This document shows positions 11,500 through 23,818 of a stretch of DNA of 64,000 nucleotides, one piece after another (position 1 is the first letter of the stretch; each line of letters starts with the position of its first letter). The position numbers and the translations under genes were made by a program. Below the pieces are notes generated by a model that saw only the letters and a list, made by a program, of their open reading frames with translations, did not search any database and was not told the origin of the DNA. Origin of the DNA: Tetmemena sp. SeJ-2015 (Eukaryota > Ciliophora > Spirotrichea > Sporadotrichida > Oxytrichidae); NCBI GenBank assembly GCA_027382625.1, contig JAJKFJ010022871.1, positions 1 to 64,000 of the forward strand. Reading direction: 5' to 3'.

Positions 11500-14215
11500 T
11501 AACAGTTATAAATTTTCCTATTTAATTATATAATTTGATTACTCAATACTAAACAATAGTGAGCGTTTTCTTATACATTTAATTATTTATTTTTTGAAAT
11601 TCTTCACAGTCATAAAAGTTTTTGAGATTATACTGGGCGATAAATCAGCTGATGACCTTACTCTTCATTTGGTAGTAATATAATCTCTATTATATTAAAA
11701 AAGGATAATTAAAAATAATCTCTCGTTTTTATTAAGGAAAAACTAATTTCAAGGCAATTGAGAGCTTAATCTTTTGCCTAATTTATAGAAGGAGGCACTT
11801 TTATTAGATTTTAATTTCTAAAAAGCGAATTAATTTAATCAAATAAAGATTAAGCATTTTCAATAATTTTTGTGAGAATTTGTATTATTTTATAAGTTGG
11901 TTTTCTTTATAAAGAGCTATTTTATTTTTAGTCGATATATATTATAAAGCATTGCACGTAAATATCTATTATATCTCATAGCTAAGCTTTAATTGACAAG
12001 CCATATATTTTTTAAAATCCAATCTTTATCAGCAGAAGTATCTTATATTTATAATTATAGCAGACTCGAAAGAAAGAAAAAAATAAATTGGAATCTTTAC
12101 TAACCTATTTTATAAAATTTAAAGACAAAAATTTATCAATTAACTTACTTTAACTAATTCTTTTAACAGAAAGTTATCTAATATATAATATTTTATAAAA
12201 ATTGTTAAAGTAATAAAAATAACTCATTTATTTATTTAGTCAATAAATAAATACGAAAAATAAATTATAATTAGATTTTTTAATAAATTTATTATTTTAT
12301 TTGAGTTTGAACAGCTATGTCAATTAATGTTCAAAATTTATTAGATAAAAAAGTAATTAATCTTAATTAAAAAATTGTTTAAATAAATAATTATAAACAA
12401 AGGTTTATTTAATCATCTGTCATATTAAAAAATGCAAAAACTAGTGATACCAATTGCATTTTCAAAAAGTAAGCTTGAGTGTTTTATATATCTGTTAAAA
12501 AGTAATATTGATAGATTCTAGAATTGTTCATTATAAAAAATTTAAGGATATTGGAGTTTATAATTCTTCCCTCAAGAAAAAAAGCCACCTTCTACTTATT
12601 TGATCCTTATTCATTTAATTTCCATTATAGATTAACAATTATTTTATTTCAATTGTACAATCTATTTTCCTCCCTTAAAGCTACTGAATCAGTTCAGATG
12701 AACAACAAAATTTAATTCAAACTCATTTTCTACAAAGAACTTAAAGTGTTTGGCAAGCATTAAAAATATATGGATTTCAATCATGAAGACTCTATTTTAG
12801 TTAACAATATTTCATGTTTGGGAAAATCTGCAAATCTCTCTCATATTATAGTTTAATTAAAAATAGATTTCCAGATTTATTGGAAAACTAAAATGAGATT
12901 TGTAACATATATGCACGTAAATTTAAAAGATTTTTAACATAATTTTTAATTGGATATCTTCTTAATAACAAAACATATATGAGAATGAAAAAAAATTCAT
13001 GCTAATAAAGTTAGAACATAAAAATACAAATTGTGCTTTATGAGAAAGAAGAATTCAAATCATTTTTAAATCTCGTATTAATCTTCTCAAAATAATTCAT
13101 TTTAATATCCTCATATATTTCCTTTGACCCTAACTTAATTTTTTTGCTATTCAAATTAACATAAAAAATTGTCAAATCATAATTATACATGTTAAGTTTC
13201 TACTATTTTTAAATACTTATCCAAGCAAGCAAGCAAAAATTAATTCATTTTAAATAATTTTAATTGAGAAAAAATCTCATATATAATTCTTTAAGGTTTA
13301 ATAAGGATTTTAAAGCGCTTTAAATTTTAAAATAGCCAGCTTTTAATAAAATTATACCTCTTTCTTAACTTATTTTTGATAAAAGCAGAAATTTACATGG
13401 TGCCCAATAATTTTATTTTAGGTAATCGCTTGAGATAGTCAATTTCAAAGCTATAAATTACCACCAAATTAATTAATTTAAAGTAACTGTCATTTAAAAA
13501 TTCATTAAAGTTGAGTAGTCATCCGCTTTAAAGCAATATTACAATTTTTAATTTATTTTTTTTCCATAAGAAAAAGCTCTTTCATATTTTATGCGCTCTT
13601 AAAAAAGAAACTACCTTTCTAAACTTGAATAAATATGTAATTATTTTTTTTGGATTATGTTTAATGAATTTCAGCGCCAATTGATTTAAAATATCTTCAA
13701 TTTATTGAGCGATTTACTTATTGAATTTATCATTGTTGCCATTTTTATTATTCAGATAAAAGAATCAATTTTTTGAATAAATTACTTAAAAAGATAAATT
13801 ATTTTGAATATACACATCTAGAATGTAAAGTTTTAGCAAATGAAGTTTAAATGTGATAAATTAAAAATATCTTCTTTAAAAAAAAGTAAACTCAGGACTA
13901 ACGAATATTTTTTTTAAATATTATATAAAAATTAATCTATATTTTATATCTTTTAGTCATTAAATGAAGACGAAGACGTAAAAAACTTTAAGTTAAAGGA
14001 TGTATAATCAAAATAAAATATTTTTTCTTTAAACCTCCTTTGTTTAAGTTAACTTTAGAGCCTTATAATTCTATATTAAGACCCAACTATGTTTAAATTA
14101 TTTGCAATCAGAAATTAAATTTGAAGGAAGTCTTTGAGCTAACTTTATTTCTTTATAATTATAATATAAAAATGTATTTGTAAAATATTTTCGCTTGAAT
14201 AAGATTTTTTTGATT
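11500..14215. other. Long AT-rich spacer
   Basis: About 2.7 kb with no coding stretch I trust. A 63-codon open frame at 12524-12715 has the composition of AT-rich noise. Confidence 0.45.
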
Positions 14216-14219
14216 AGTA

Positions 14220-17200
14220 CTTAATTAAATTGTGTTGAATCTCTCCATGAGCTTTAATTTCTAAACATTAGAAGACTACGCCAGCTACACTCACACCCAA
14301 TATACCATGGTCCCATCTAAATATAAAATTGTTTTCATCTTAGATTTTACTCAGTTCAAAATCTGATTCAGACAGTCTTGAATTTGAGTAGTAAGAGTAT
14401 TTCAGACCTTGCTAAAATTTAAATTAAATTATAAGCAAATTTATTTATATTTAGGGGTAAGTGAGAATAGTTAATTTTATTACGAGCTCTTTTACACAAA
14501 AGAGATGTTGATTAAATCTAATGAAAGTTTAATGATGCGATTTAACTCGCTATCTTTGTGCCAGATCAACAATTATTTTTACACTTTTGTTTTGCGAGCT
14601 CTCTTTATAAATAATTATCAAACTAAATGCACTTCTTCTAGGAAACTCAGGCTGACCACCACTTTTGGAGTGGGGAAAATTTCCACCACCCTCTTTAATT
14701 TGCGGACGATCTATATCCCTCACTTGTCCCCTCATCCCTTCAATTGCATCATGAGATAAAAAACAGATTCTATAATATAATATTTCTAAGATTATTTTCT
14801 AAAGAGTCAATTTAATTTTAAAAATTTGTTATGAGTCCTTGGTTTCAAACTCCTAAGGCAGCTCTTCCTTGGACTTGCACAATTTATTGGTTAGGCCTGC
14901 TGATATTAATGTGGAGAATTACTTGCACTAAACAAATTTAAATTCCGATCAGATGTGTGATTTGTAGTCGGCTCTGATTGGCAATCTTCAACACTCTCAT
15001 TAAATCACCCACTACACAGCATTATCATCACTAGATCTCTCTCATGCAATTAATTTCTTATAGTATTCATTAACCAATTTATTTCAAAATTTAGTTTTTA
15101 AGGCAACAAAATCTAGTACTTAGAGTAAATCCAGAGCCTACAGAAAAACATAGTCAAAAATAAAGAAGAATTCAACACGCAAATCTAAAATTTTACTCTC
15201 TTTAATTTTAAAGAATTAAATAAACAAATCTTATAGGAAATAATTTTTACTTTGAAGAATATTAAGCTAGGAAATAATTATAATTGAAAATTTTGACTCT
15301 TTATAATTAGTCTAGATTATCAGTTTAAATAATAAATCTTAGAGATAGACTGAAGATTCTTGGAGTGCATGGTTTATATATTTAATGAGTGTTGACTTGA
15401 CCAATAGTCTTTAAGAATCTGCTGGCGACATATTTATCGTCAAAAGGGGATAGAAAGTGACGATTTAATCCTAACTTAATAATCAAATTCCTTAAAATTC
15501 TTAAGACGAGTTCTTTTCAACTTAAATGTCAGCCATCAGCTCACAAGAAAACCCAAGCTTAGAGGAAAATAAATTACAGCTCCTTCCAGCAGGATCTGAA
15601 AGCATAAAAATAATATAATCAGTGTTTTTTTGTCTGTAATTATCATACTAGGCAAGAGGAAAGGAAGACCAAAGTCAGATATTCAAATTTCTCACTCCAG
15701 TAATGTCGCACTTATTATTTTCACAACACACATTTAATTGATAAACTTAAGCGTTCTACCATGAGAATTTTCAAGAAGTCTTTTGGCGAAAACTAATATG
15801 GAATCAAGGACTATGTACTCATTATTTTATAAAGTGATTACTTCAGCTTGACCAATAACATTATCATTATTTTTATATATCCTAAGAATGCAGGCGTGAC
15901 AAAAAAGACTGTTGAGAGGACTTATAAGTTAAATATTTTTAATTATAGCTTATAATTGTATTGAATTATATGATTAACAAATTTGAAGATTCTAAAAAAT
16001 GACTATTATATCCCGTCTGCCATTAAGAAGTTAAATTTACTCTATATTCAAAAATGATCCTAATACATATTTTCAATTTCAAGTTCAGATAAAATAAACT
16101 TATGAGGGAAAACAAAAGAGAGCCATTTAATTATTTAAAAAACTTCAAATACTACTAATTTTATTGATTTAATTTAAATATAAGAAATAAAATTTGATTA
16201 TCTTTTATATTCTTAGCATAACTTGTCTGCAGTTCGCTGACTGTAGCTCTCGACAAAAACAAAACTCTTCATCATCAAATGAAACAAAAATCATCAATGA
16301 AATAAGTCACGAAACACATTTAACCATAAAATATCAGCTTTTTATTTTAAGTTTAAATATATAATTTAGAGGTGGATGGAAATCTACAGCTTAACATACC
16401 AAAAAATGTTAATTTTTAAATATAGCTGAACCAAGATAACTATTTAAGCTTATTAACCATATTTAAGATGATAAAATAGAAGAGTGTTAAAATTTGGACT
16501 TGAGCTTGGATGATGACATCTCTGAGCGCTATCTCATGAACTCCACTTCTCAAGTTTTCGGTGGCTCACAAGTGTAAGCTATTTAATTTCTTGAGGAAAA
16601 CTTACCAAACCAAAGTTATATACTTTTTAAAAGTATCTTTAAAGAAAAATATCTATCTATTTTTATATTGAGAAAGTTCTAATTTTCAAAGCATGTTTTA
16701 TATTTTGCAAAGTGATCAGAAATTAAAATTTGATCTGACCTTGACCTAAATTGGTAAACAAGAAAGTAATAATTTAAATTTCATTCAATAATGTATTTTC
16801 TATACAAATTTTTTGATGAATGTGTGATTATTTTATAATTTTATTTTTGATATAAATAAGAAATCAACCACACTCTTTTCAAATCAGCAATTAGCGATGA
16901 TAATAACTATCTAACCAACTTTGATTTGCTCTAAAACTAATAAAATCCTTAAGACTCATAATCTTAGTAATAAATTAATAATATATATAGTTATGTTGTT
17001 AGTAGTCATCATAGTCAGTTGCTTCACAAAAGCCAAAAGACTCAAAGATTAAAAAAGACTACAAAAAGAATTTTTACAAGAAGTATTTTGCTCTCATTCA
17101 TTGCTTTTATATTGCCCAAAATCATTTTAAAAAATATAATGAGATTGGAGACTCTTGCTAAAAATTTAGCATGGATAATTTGCAGAAACTTTTCGCAGAG

Positions 17201-17470
17201 CCAACTTGCAATTTCATAAATTGGCTATCTCTATTTAGCATATATATTCATGTTCTAGCAAGCTGTAGAGAGCGGACTACTTTATAAGGCTGTGTCTGAG
17301 CACGTGACTAAGCAATACAACTTAGAAAGCAAGCAGAGGAAGTCTCAGGAACCCTCTAAAAAGAGAAATACTGCTCCTACAGACTCCATAGAAGATTTAC
17401 TCTTCCATTTGAAATCCCTCTTGTATTATCAGCTTATAAAATGTTTAGTCATTTATATGTAAATGAATAA
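14220..17470 (+). CDS. Fragmented gene of unknown function
   Basis: Scattered plus-strand coding islands: 14265-14365 (LEDYASYTHTQYTMVPSKYK then IVFILDFTQ), about 14850-15060 (Leu/Asn/Gln-rich, including CDLQSALIGNLQHSHQITHY), about 15530-15600 (SSQENPSLEENKLQLLPAG), and 17255-17455 (FQQAVESGLLYKAVSEHVTK, QYNLESKQRKSQEPSKKR). The KIVFILDFT string resembles the first beta strand of a von Willebrand A-like domain, but a complete metal-binding motif is not visible. Between islands the DNA is AT-rich with TGA codons, as expected for IESs. That these islands form one gene is inferred from shared strand and spacing only. Confidence 0.3.
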
Positions 17471-17926
17471 AGTAATAGAAGTTCCTTCAACTTGCTTAAA
17501 ATTACTTTTAATTTTATGTAGCTAAAAATATAGAGTCAAACTCTTATCAAATCTCAATAAAAGATAAAGATAGCAAAAAGAGACAAACAAAGAAAGTAGT
17601 CATCAAATCATAATGATTATGAGCTTGCCTAATGCACAAGAACATCTTAACTATTGCTACTTCTATTATAAAATTACACTATCTCTATCAGCCATCACTC
17701 AAAACTCTATAATTTATTTATTTATTTAATTCACTTATTAAACTTAATGAGGCTCTAAACTGACATTAAATCAAATATACAAATTATGCACTTCATGCCC
17801 GTATACATATTTAATTTTATCTACTAATTTTTCTTTCTAATAGCTCAAGATAGAAGTTAATTGCGGAAGTAGAATAACTTAATACAAGTTCTTTCTTATT
17901 TCGCTGACTGGTTCTATGAGGGGGGG

Positions 17927-17955
17927 AGTAGTAGTAGTAGTAGTAGTAGTAGTAC
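17927..17955 (+). repeat. (AGT)n trinucleotide repeat
   Basis: About nine tandem AGT units directly after a run of seven G. It produces a poly-Tyr open frame on the minus strand that should not be read as a gene. Confidence 0.85.
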
Positions 17956-18143
17956 AGCACCAGTGCCAGAAGACGAGTCAGCGAATTCTTAATTAAAGTC
18001 CAGCCACCCTTCCAAACTCTATACATTAATAATTAATCGCCAAGCCACTTCAACTCTTTCTAATATTAAATCGACACTTTTTCAATTAAAGTGCGCACTC
18101 ACTTAAATTTATATTATGATTAATTTCAAAACATTTAAACAAA

Positions 18144-20790
18144 ATGAGTTAAATGACATTCAAGGAAATTCCAGTCAAAGGAGGCACAGCTTTTCAAGTT
18201 TGACTTTTGATTTCAGTTAATTAATTTCTACAATCTACCTAATAAACGACGATCGCAAGCTATAAGAGATTATAGGAAATTAAAAAAGATTATTTGGTTT
18301 TAGAATAATTTAAGGATACAATAATGAAAATACAAATCCACCTACAATCAACTAATTATAGACTTTAAGATTTAACTTTATTTTATTAACAGTCCCTTTT
18401 CTATCAGTGACGCGTGATCCCCTATCAGTATAATGAATAAGGAACATCTAGCATATAACCTCAATCCAAAATTATCTTTAAAATAGTTTTAAATAAGGTC
18501 TTGACAAAAATTGACTAGAAGTCAATCTTCTAAACTCAATAAGCAATTAAAACTTCACAGAAAGTATTTTACATAAGTTTAGCTAAAGAAAAATACGAGA
18601 AGACTTCAGGAGAATATTATCACTAAAAGAAGCTTTAAATAACTAAAAAAGAGTCCCTCTGCCGCGTTACCTTCGTTTCATTTGCTATGACCTTCTTCAA
18701 TCTCATTATCTTTGCATCCCACTTTATTCCAAATGAGAGTATCACAAAAAATTATAGTCTTCTAAATGCTAACTACCTGGATATGATTTTTAATTTTCTG
18801 ATTAATTAAATTGAATTTAATATAATAGCCAAGGTCTCAAGGCTATTTGGATGCTTTATTTCATTACATCTTATGCGCACTATTGGTGAGGTAAACACTA
18901 TGGCTTTCGGTAGTTTAATCGGAACTCCTTTTATCTTAAGTAACCTCACTTGGCACCTCAGAGAGCCTGATGTCTCAAATCCGCAGCAGCCTGATGAGAA
19001 ATTCATTTATGAGAGTTGGTTTGTTAACTTTGCGACCATAGTTTTCTTCATTTTAGCTAAAAGTAAGATGAAACTTATTTAAATTTGCAATGGGATCTCT
19101 GAAGGTATCACCGTACCAGCTCTCTTGAAGTACAATTATTTATCAAAGATGTATATTTTCTGTTATCTTGATTAATAAATAAATGCAGACGCCTCTCCTC
19201 TGTGTTTAAAAGGCTTTTTGTTTGGCTTCAATTGGGGATTCTACCATCTTTCGCATATTATAGGAACACTGGCGGGTTACCTGTTTTTCGGTAATCTCCA
19301 AATCTTTGAGTACCTTCCTTACCTCTGGATCTTAACTCTCTTTGGATCCTTCCTCTTTTTCCTTAGCAACTCTCCTCTTAATTTTTTGATTCAATAAAAT
19401 TTCTTATTTATCTAGCAACTCCTAATAACAGTGCTGGCAGGTTTAAGATAGAAAATACTTAAAAATAGCAGTAGAGAAATTGGCGTGATTTAATAATTAA
19501 AATTTATGAAATGGTTTATCTATTATGATGAGTATGACTATTTTATGAAAAATTCTAGAATATAAAATGATGGAACTATCACGGATGATTCAAATGGATT
19601 TACTATAGAGGCTTAGATTGAATAAGATATGAGGCAAAAATTAAATGTAACTTAAGGGATCACAAATTATTAGCAGGAACTGGAAGACAATTATTATGAT
19701 ATTGATGAGATATAGAGTACCAATATATTTAGAAACTCATCTCCAAACTAAAGAAGAAGCTTTAATTTAGAGACCAACAAGAATTATTAATTCATAAGTA
19801 ACGTTATTTTATCAGAGAATCTAGAAAACAAACTTGACAAACTTTAAATTAAAAAAAAATATATTTATAACCTATTATAAAGAGTAAAAGTGATATACCA
19901 GAAACATTAATAGACTTTTTTAAAGATCTCAGTTAGCTTTTAAAATTAAGAAGATTTCAACTATTGCTCCCTGCTCTGCTCTTTGCTGGATTTACTTTGC
20001 CTAACACTTTGGCAAAGATTCCTGAACTTATCATCATTTTATTATAAACTAAAAGATTATAAATTAAAGGTGAAATATTTACAACGAAGATTCTGATTTC
20101 TAGAGTGATGATAATATTTTCACAGATAAGATGATGATTGGTATGATGACATGCACTGGAAATATTCTTTTTTCCATTCTCATTGGTATTCTTATCGATC
20201 AGTTTTCATACAAGAGCGCCACTATCGCTAAGAAGTAAAAAGTATTTTATAAAATTACTTAGCTAACATCTTAATGCTGGCTACAGCTATAGGGATAATA
20301 GATATTAGTTTATAAATTGGATATTTATTTTTGGATAACTTTAATCCATATAGGGAAGCTATTTCAGAGCAATGCTTTATCAGCGGTAATTGCTTGCTTT
20401 TGGGGATGCGTCGACGGAGGGATAAACGTGCAAGTAGAGATAATATGTGGGTTCTACTTCATCAATGATGGGAGGAGTTTCTGTCTCTACTTCGCAATTT
20501 CCTCCATCGTGTTCTCTCTAGTTTCATTTATAATTCCTTAAAATGAAAAATGAGTGCTATTAATTTGTGTAGGTGCTTTTCCTAACTGAGCAAGCTTTGC
20601 TAATTTACTACACTTGTATATTTCTGCTTGGCTGCTTTAGTCTCCTACTCATCCTCAGACTTCCAAAACTAGATCCATCCAAAAATCAAAACCCTAACTC
20701 ATAAGTATATTAGAGTCCTATTTAAGCAGACTGCATGGATAGAAGATTTATATTATCCAAATTAACAAGATTTAATATAGAATAGTTTGA
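18144..20790 (+). CDS. UNC93-like transporter, first of a tandem pair
   Basis: Predicted multi-pass membrane protein resembling the UNC93/major facilitator group. The start is placed at an ATG followed by SQMTFKEIPVKGG. A hydrophobic core follows from about 18660 (VSFAMTFFNLIIFASHF), then the block RLFGCFISLHLMRTIGEVNT, GSLIGTPFILSNL, CNGISEGITVPALLKY, GFNWGFYHLSHIIGTLAGYL and YLPYLWILTLFGSFLFFLS. After a hydrophilic Gln/Asn-rich loop come FAGFTLPNTLAKIPELIIIL, GNILFSILIGILIDQFSYKS, CFWGCVDGGINVQVEIICGF and a last hydrophobic stretch ending ILRLPKLDPS. It aligns along its whole length with the next gene. Three IESs were solved from that comparison. The N-terminal 0.5 kb and the hydrophilic loop contain further unsolved interruptions. 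Family assignment rests on topology and the G-rich helix motifs, so it is moderate. Confidence 0.6.
18781..18823 (+). other. IES, pointer ATAT, 39 bp removed
   Basis: Removal changes the reading to ...YLDIIAKVSRLFG, matching NLEILAKFARIIG of the tandem paralogue, which has no insertion here. The segment lacks GT-AG ends. Confidence 0.75.
19050..19086 (+). other. IES, pointer ATTT, 33 bp removed
   Basis: Removal gives VFFICNGISEG, colinear with IFFYVCNGFSEG of the paralogue after its own IES is removed. The length is a multiple of three, so only the paralogue comparison reveals it. Confidence 0.7.
19372..19423 (+). other. IES, pointer CTCCT, 47 bp removed
   Basis: Removal joins FFLSNS to PNNSAGRFKIENTQKQ in frame, parallel to FFLSTPNQIKTRK in the paralogue. 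An overlapping 9-base repeat (TAGCAACTC) also flanks the segment but would give the wrong frame. Confidence 0.65.
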
Positions 20791-20953
20791 AAATATGAGC
20801 TAGCTTACGATGTATCATTATTTTTTACTCTTATTTAAAAAGTAATTTCATCTCAATATATAAGATATATAAAGATATAGAAGTAATCACATGTATAATA
20901 ATATTGGGATGTTATTCAAGGAACTTATATTATAAATATAGATAGACACTGAA

Positions 20954-23280
20954 ATGAATTCAAGTAGTGTGAAGATTTTAAAAGAAGACAGCGAGTTCCA
21001 ATAAACATTAAAAGCAAAGAATGCTCCTCTGAAAGAGAAAAGCGGAAAGTTTTTCGTAGAATGAGTGTAAATAGAAGACTCTTCCTTGTCATCTCAAAAT
21101 TAAAACTCGCAGAAGTCACTCTAAAGCAAAGGATGTTAAACTAATATCACATTTAAATATTTTAGAATCCACTTAAACGAGTCTTGTTAATGAAGGCTAC
21201 GCTTATCATGCACAAAAGCCAAAAATTAGCAAGCGAGAATCAATATCCAGAGTTTCATTCATATCTTTCGCCATGCTTTTCTTCAACTTGATTTGAAAAG
21301 AAAATTTTACTCTTTAATAAATACTCTAGATTATGTTTGCTTCGCATTTCATGCCAAGCAGTTAGGTGATTTCACCTAACGATTGCCTCATAAGTGGCTT
21401 TTATCTTATTTTAAAAGTAATTTTAATCTGGAGATATTAGCCAAATTTGCAAGAATCATTGGATGCTTCATCTCCTTTCACCTCATTAGAACTGTAGGTG
21501 AAATTAATACGATGGCTTTAGGAGGATTGATAGGGACTCCTTTTATTTTAAGCACTCTTACTAAGCAGCTTTTAGACACTACAGTCTCAGACGATGCACC
21601 TATTGAAGATTAACTGCTCTATACTGACTGGTTTGTGACACTTTCAACAATTTTCTTTTATGTCTGCAATTTTATAAATAGGCTTGGATTAAACTTAATT
21701 AATTATGCTTCATAAATGGGTTCTCAGAGGGAATAACTGTGCCTGCCTTACTTAAGTACGATTATAATTACACTTTATACTTTTATATTAATCGATGCTG
21801 ATGCTTCAAACTTTGAAATGCGGGGTAGGATGTTCAGCATAAACTGGGCTTTCTTTAACCTGGCACACATAATAGGCACCGTGATGGGTTACTTATTTGT
21901 AGGGCACATGTTCATCCTGAATTATCTGCCCTATCTCTGGATTCTCACTCTCTTCAGCAACTTCCTCTTTTTCTTATCTACACCTAATCAAATCAAAACT
22001 AGAAAAATAAATCCTAATAAGGACTCAAACACCAACAAAAAGACTAGTGCTGTAAAATTATGTCTCAAATTTTAGTCATTATTATTATAACGACTGTAAA
22101 AATGAGCAATATCTCTCTGTTAGAAACTCAAATAGAAAATCTAAAGAATCAGTTTTCTTTCGAGGATCTTGAATAAACAGATGCTAAAAGAAGTACAAAC
22201 ATCTATCAAAGAACCTCTATTTAAGATGATGATATATACACTAGCTTGGAATCTTAATTTATTGTGTAATCTACTGTAGTTTAAAAGATGGATACAACTT
22301 ATTAAATTAAAAGTGAGATCGTTCTACCTAATGAAGCGGATCAAATTATCCTAAAGAAAGAAAAATGCATCCTATATTATATATTTAATAAAAGATGGTA
22401 TTTCAAACCCCCTTGAATAAATTAAGGAAGTAGCTTAAACTATTGGTTCTCTTCTCAAAGATAAAAATGTGCAAGTTTTCATGCCTGCACTACTTTTCGC
22501 AGGTTTCACTATGCCAAACAACTACTTCAAAGTTCCAGAGATCATCATATAAATGAATAGTTTCAAATTAAAGTTGATTTCAATTCTCTTTTTTATTTAA
22601 GTTCAGGAGAACCGCAAAGTGAAAGTTAATTTAACCAGTAGATGCTCGTTAGCATGATAATAAGTATCGGAAATATTTTTGGCTCAGTCTTTATTGGAGT
22701 ATTGATCGATAAGATTTCTTACAGAGCAGCAATATTTAAAGCGAAAATTAATTTTGAAATAAATTTGCTGACATAGTCTTAACAACATTAGCCATTTTGC
22801 TAACTTTATTTACTGTCACTAGTAACACTCAAAATGACACTTTTCTATCTTTTGTGGCCTTCAGCTGGGGAGCAGTTGATGGAGGAGTAAATGTTTTGGT
22901 GGAAGTGCTGTGTGGATTTTATTTTTCTAACAGTTAAGGAAGAACCTACTGCCTCTACTTCATTATTCAGGCTGTGATGTTCATACTTGTTTCTCAAACG
23001 ATAATTAACAATCTAAATTTATTTTGATGTTTAGGTGATCCAAATGCTTTTCCATTCTGAGGTTTCTCACATCGTTTACTTCACAATTATTTTGGTGGTT
23101 TCAGTATTTTCTCTCCTGCTTTTGCTAAAGTTGCCAAGTTTAGACATACCTCAGCAAGCCAAAGTTTAATTTTACTCTGAACTCCTAAAGAATCAGATAC
23201 AGATCAATATAATTTAAATTAGCAATGACATTATAGCATATACCAAATATTCTATTTATTATCATTGAAAAGAAGTAGAC
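20954..23280 (+). CDS. UNC93-like transporter, second of a tandem pair
   Basis: Paralogue of the preceding gene, same strand, separated by under 200 bp. It starts at ATG with MNSSSVKILKEDSEFQQ, a charged N-terminus. Then come SRVSFISFAMLFFNLIMFAS, IIGCFISFHLIRTVGEINTM, GGLIGTPFILSTL, CNGFSEGITVPALLKY, FSINWAFFNLAHIIGTVMGY and YLPYLWILTLFSNFLFFLS. After a hydrophilic Asn/Lys/Ser loop follow LLFAGFTMPNNYFKVPEIII, SIGNIFGSVFIGVLIDKISY, FSWGAVDGGVNVLVEVLCGF and a terminal helix before LLKLPSLDIPQQ. Two IESs are solved; more are needed in the N-terminus, near 21790 and in the loop. Two halves of about six helices joined by a long loop fit a major-facilitator fold. The substrate is unknown. Confidence 0.6.
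21290..21332 (+). other. IES, pointer GATT, 39 bp removed
   Basis: Removal gives FFNLIMFASHF, matching the uninterrupted FFNLIIFASHF of the first paralogue. The left pointer copy is followed by an in-frame TGA that disappears on removal. Confidence 0.85.
21668..21717 (+). other. IES, pointer AAT, 47 bp removed
   Basis: Removal gives FFYVCNGFSEGITV, colinear with FFICNGISEGITV of the first paralogue. It also repairs a frame change. Confidence 0.8.
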
Positions 23281-23289
23281 CTTGCAAAC

Positions 23290-23815
23290 TATAAAGATTT
23301 GAAGGCATCGTATAGCTAGGTTGAACCTTATTTAGCAGACTGATTATTAAAATATGCAATCCAGCATAACAAAAATAAAACTACGATATAGTAAAAGTCA
23401 TTTTGCTACAATTTCCAAAGATTATGCAATAATATCAAAGCTAAATCATCTTGTTTATTTAGTGTAATTTGAAAACACTTGATTCATAGTTGTTAATATT
23501 TAAATTTATGATAAAATAAAAATAAATAATCGAGATCGTCCAATATATTTATATTTGGAAATGTTTTCTATGCTAAGTTTAAATATGGTAATATCAATTT
23601 TATATAATAAACCGTTCAATAAAATTTAAAAAAATAAATTATAGTTATTTTAAAAAAGTTCTAAATGTGATTTATAGTTAACAAAATTCCTTGATTCTAA
23701 AATATCATCATATTTAATTTAATAAATTTCACTATGATTATACATATTTAAATTATATTGAAATGAATTTTGTGCTTCAAAATATCTAAGAAAACAGCAA
23801 CAATATATTATAATA
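23290..23815. other. AT-rich intergenic stretch
   Basis: Spacer between the transporter pair and the next gene. No feature seen. Confidence 0.5.
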
Positions 23816-23818
23816 AAT

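Noticed and set aside
19363..19420. 9-base repeat TAGCAACTC as an IES pointer
   Set aside because: Excision at this repeat gives a frame unlike the paralogue; the overlapping CTCCT repeat gives the matching frame.
20925..21119. Minus-strand 64-codon frame
   Set aside because: It overlaps the N-terminal coding region of the second transporter, whose ATG and charged N-terminus are convincing.
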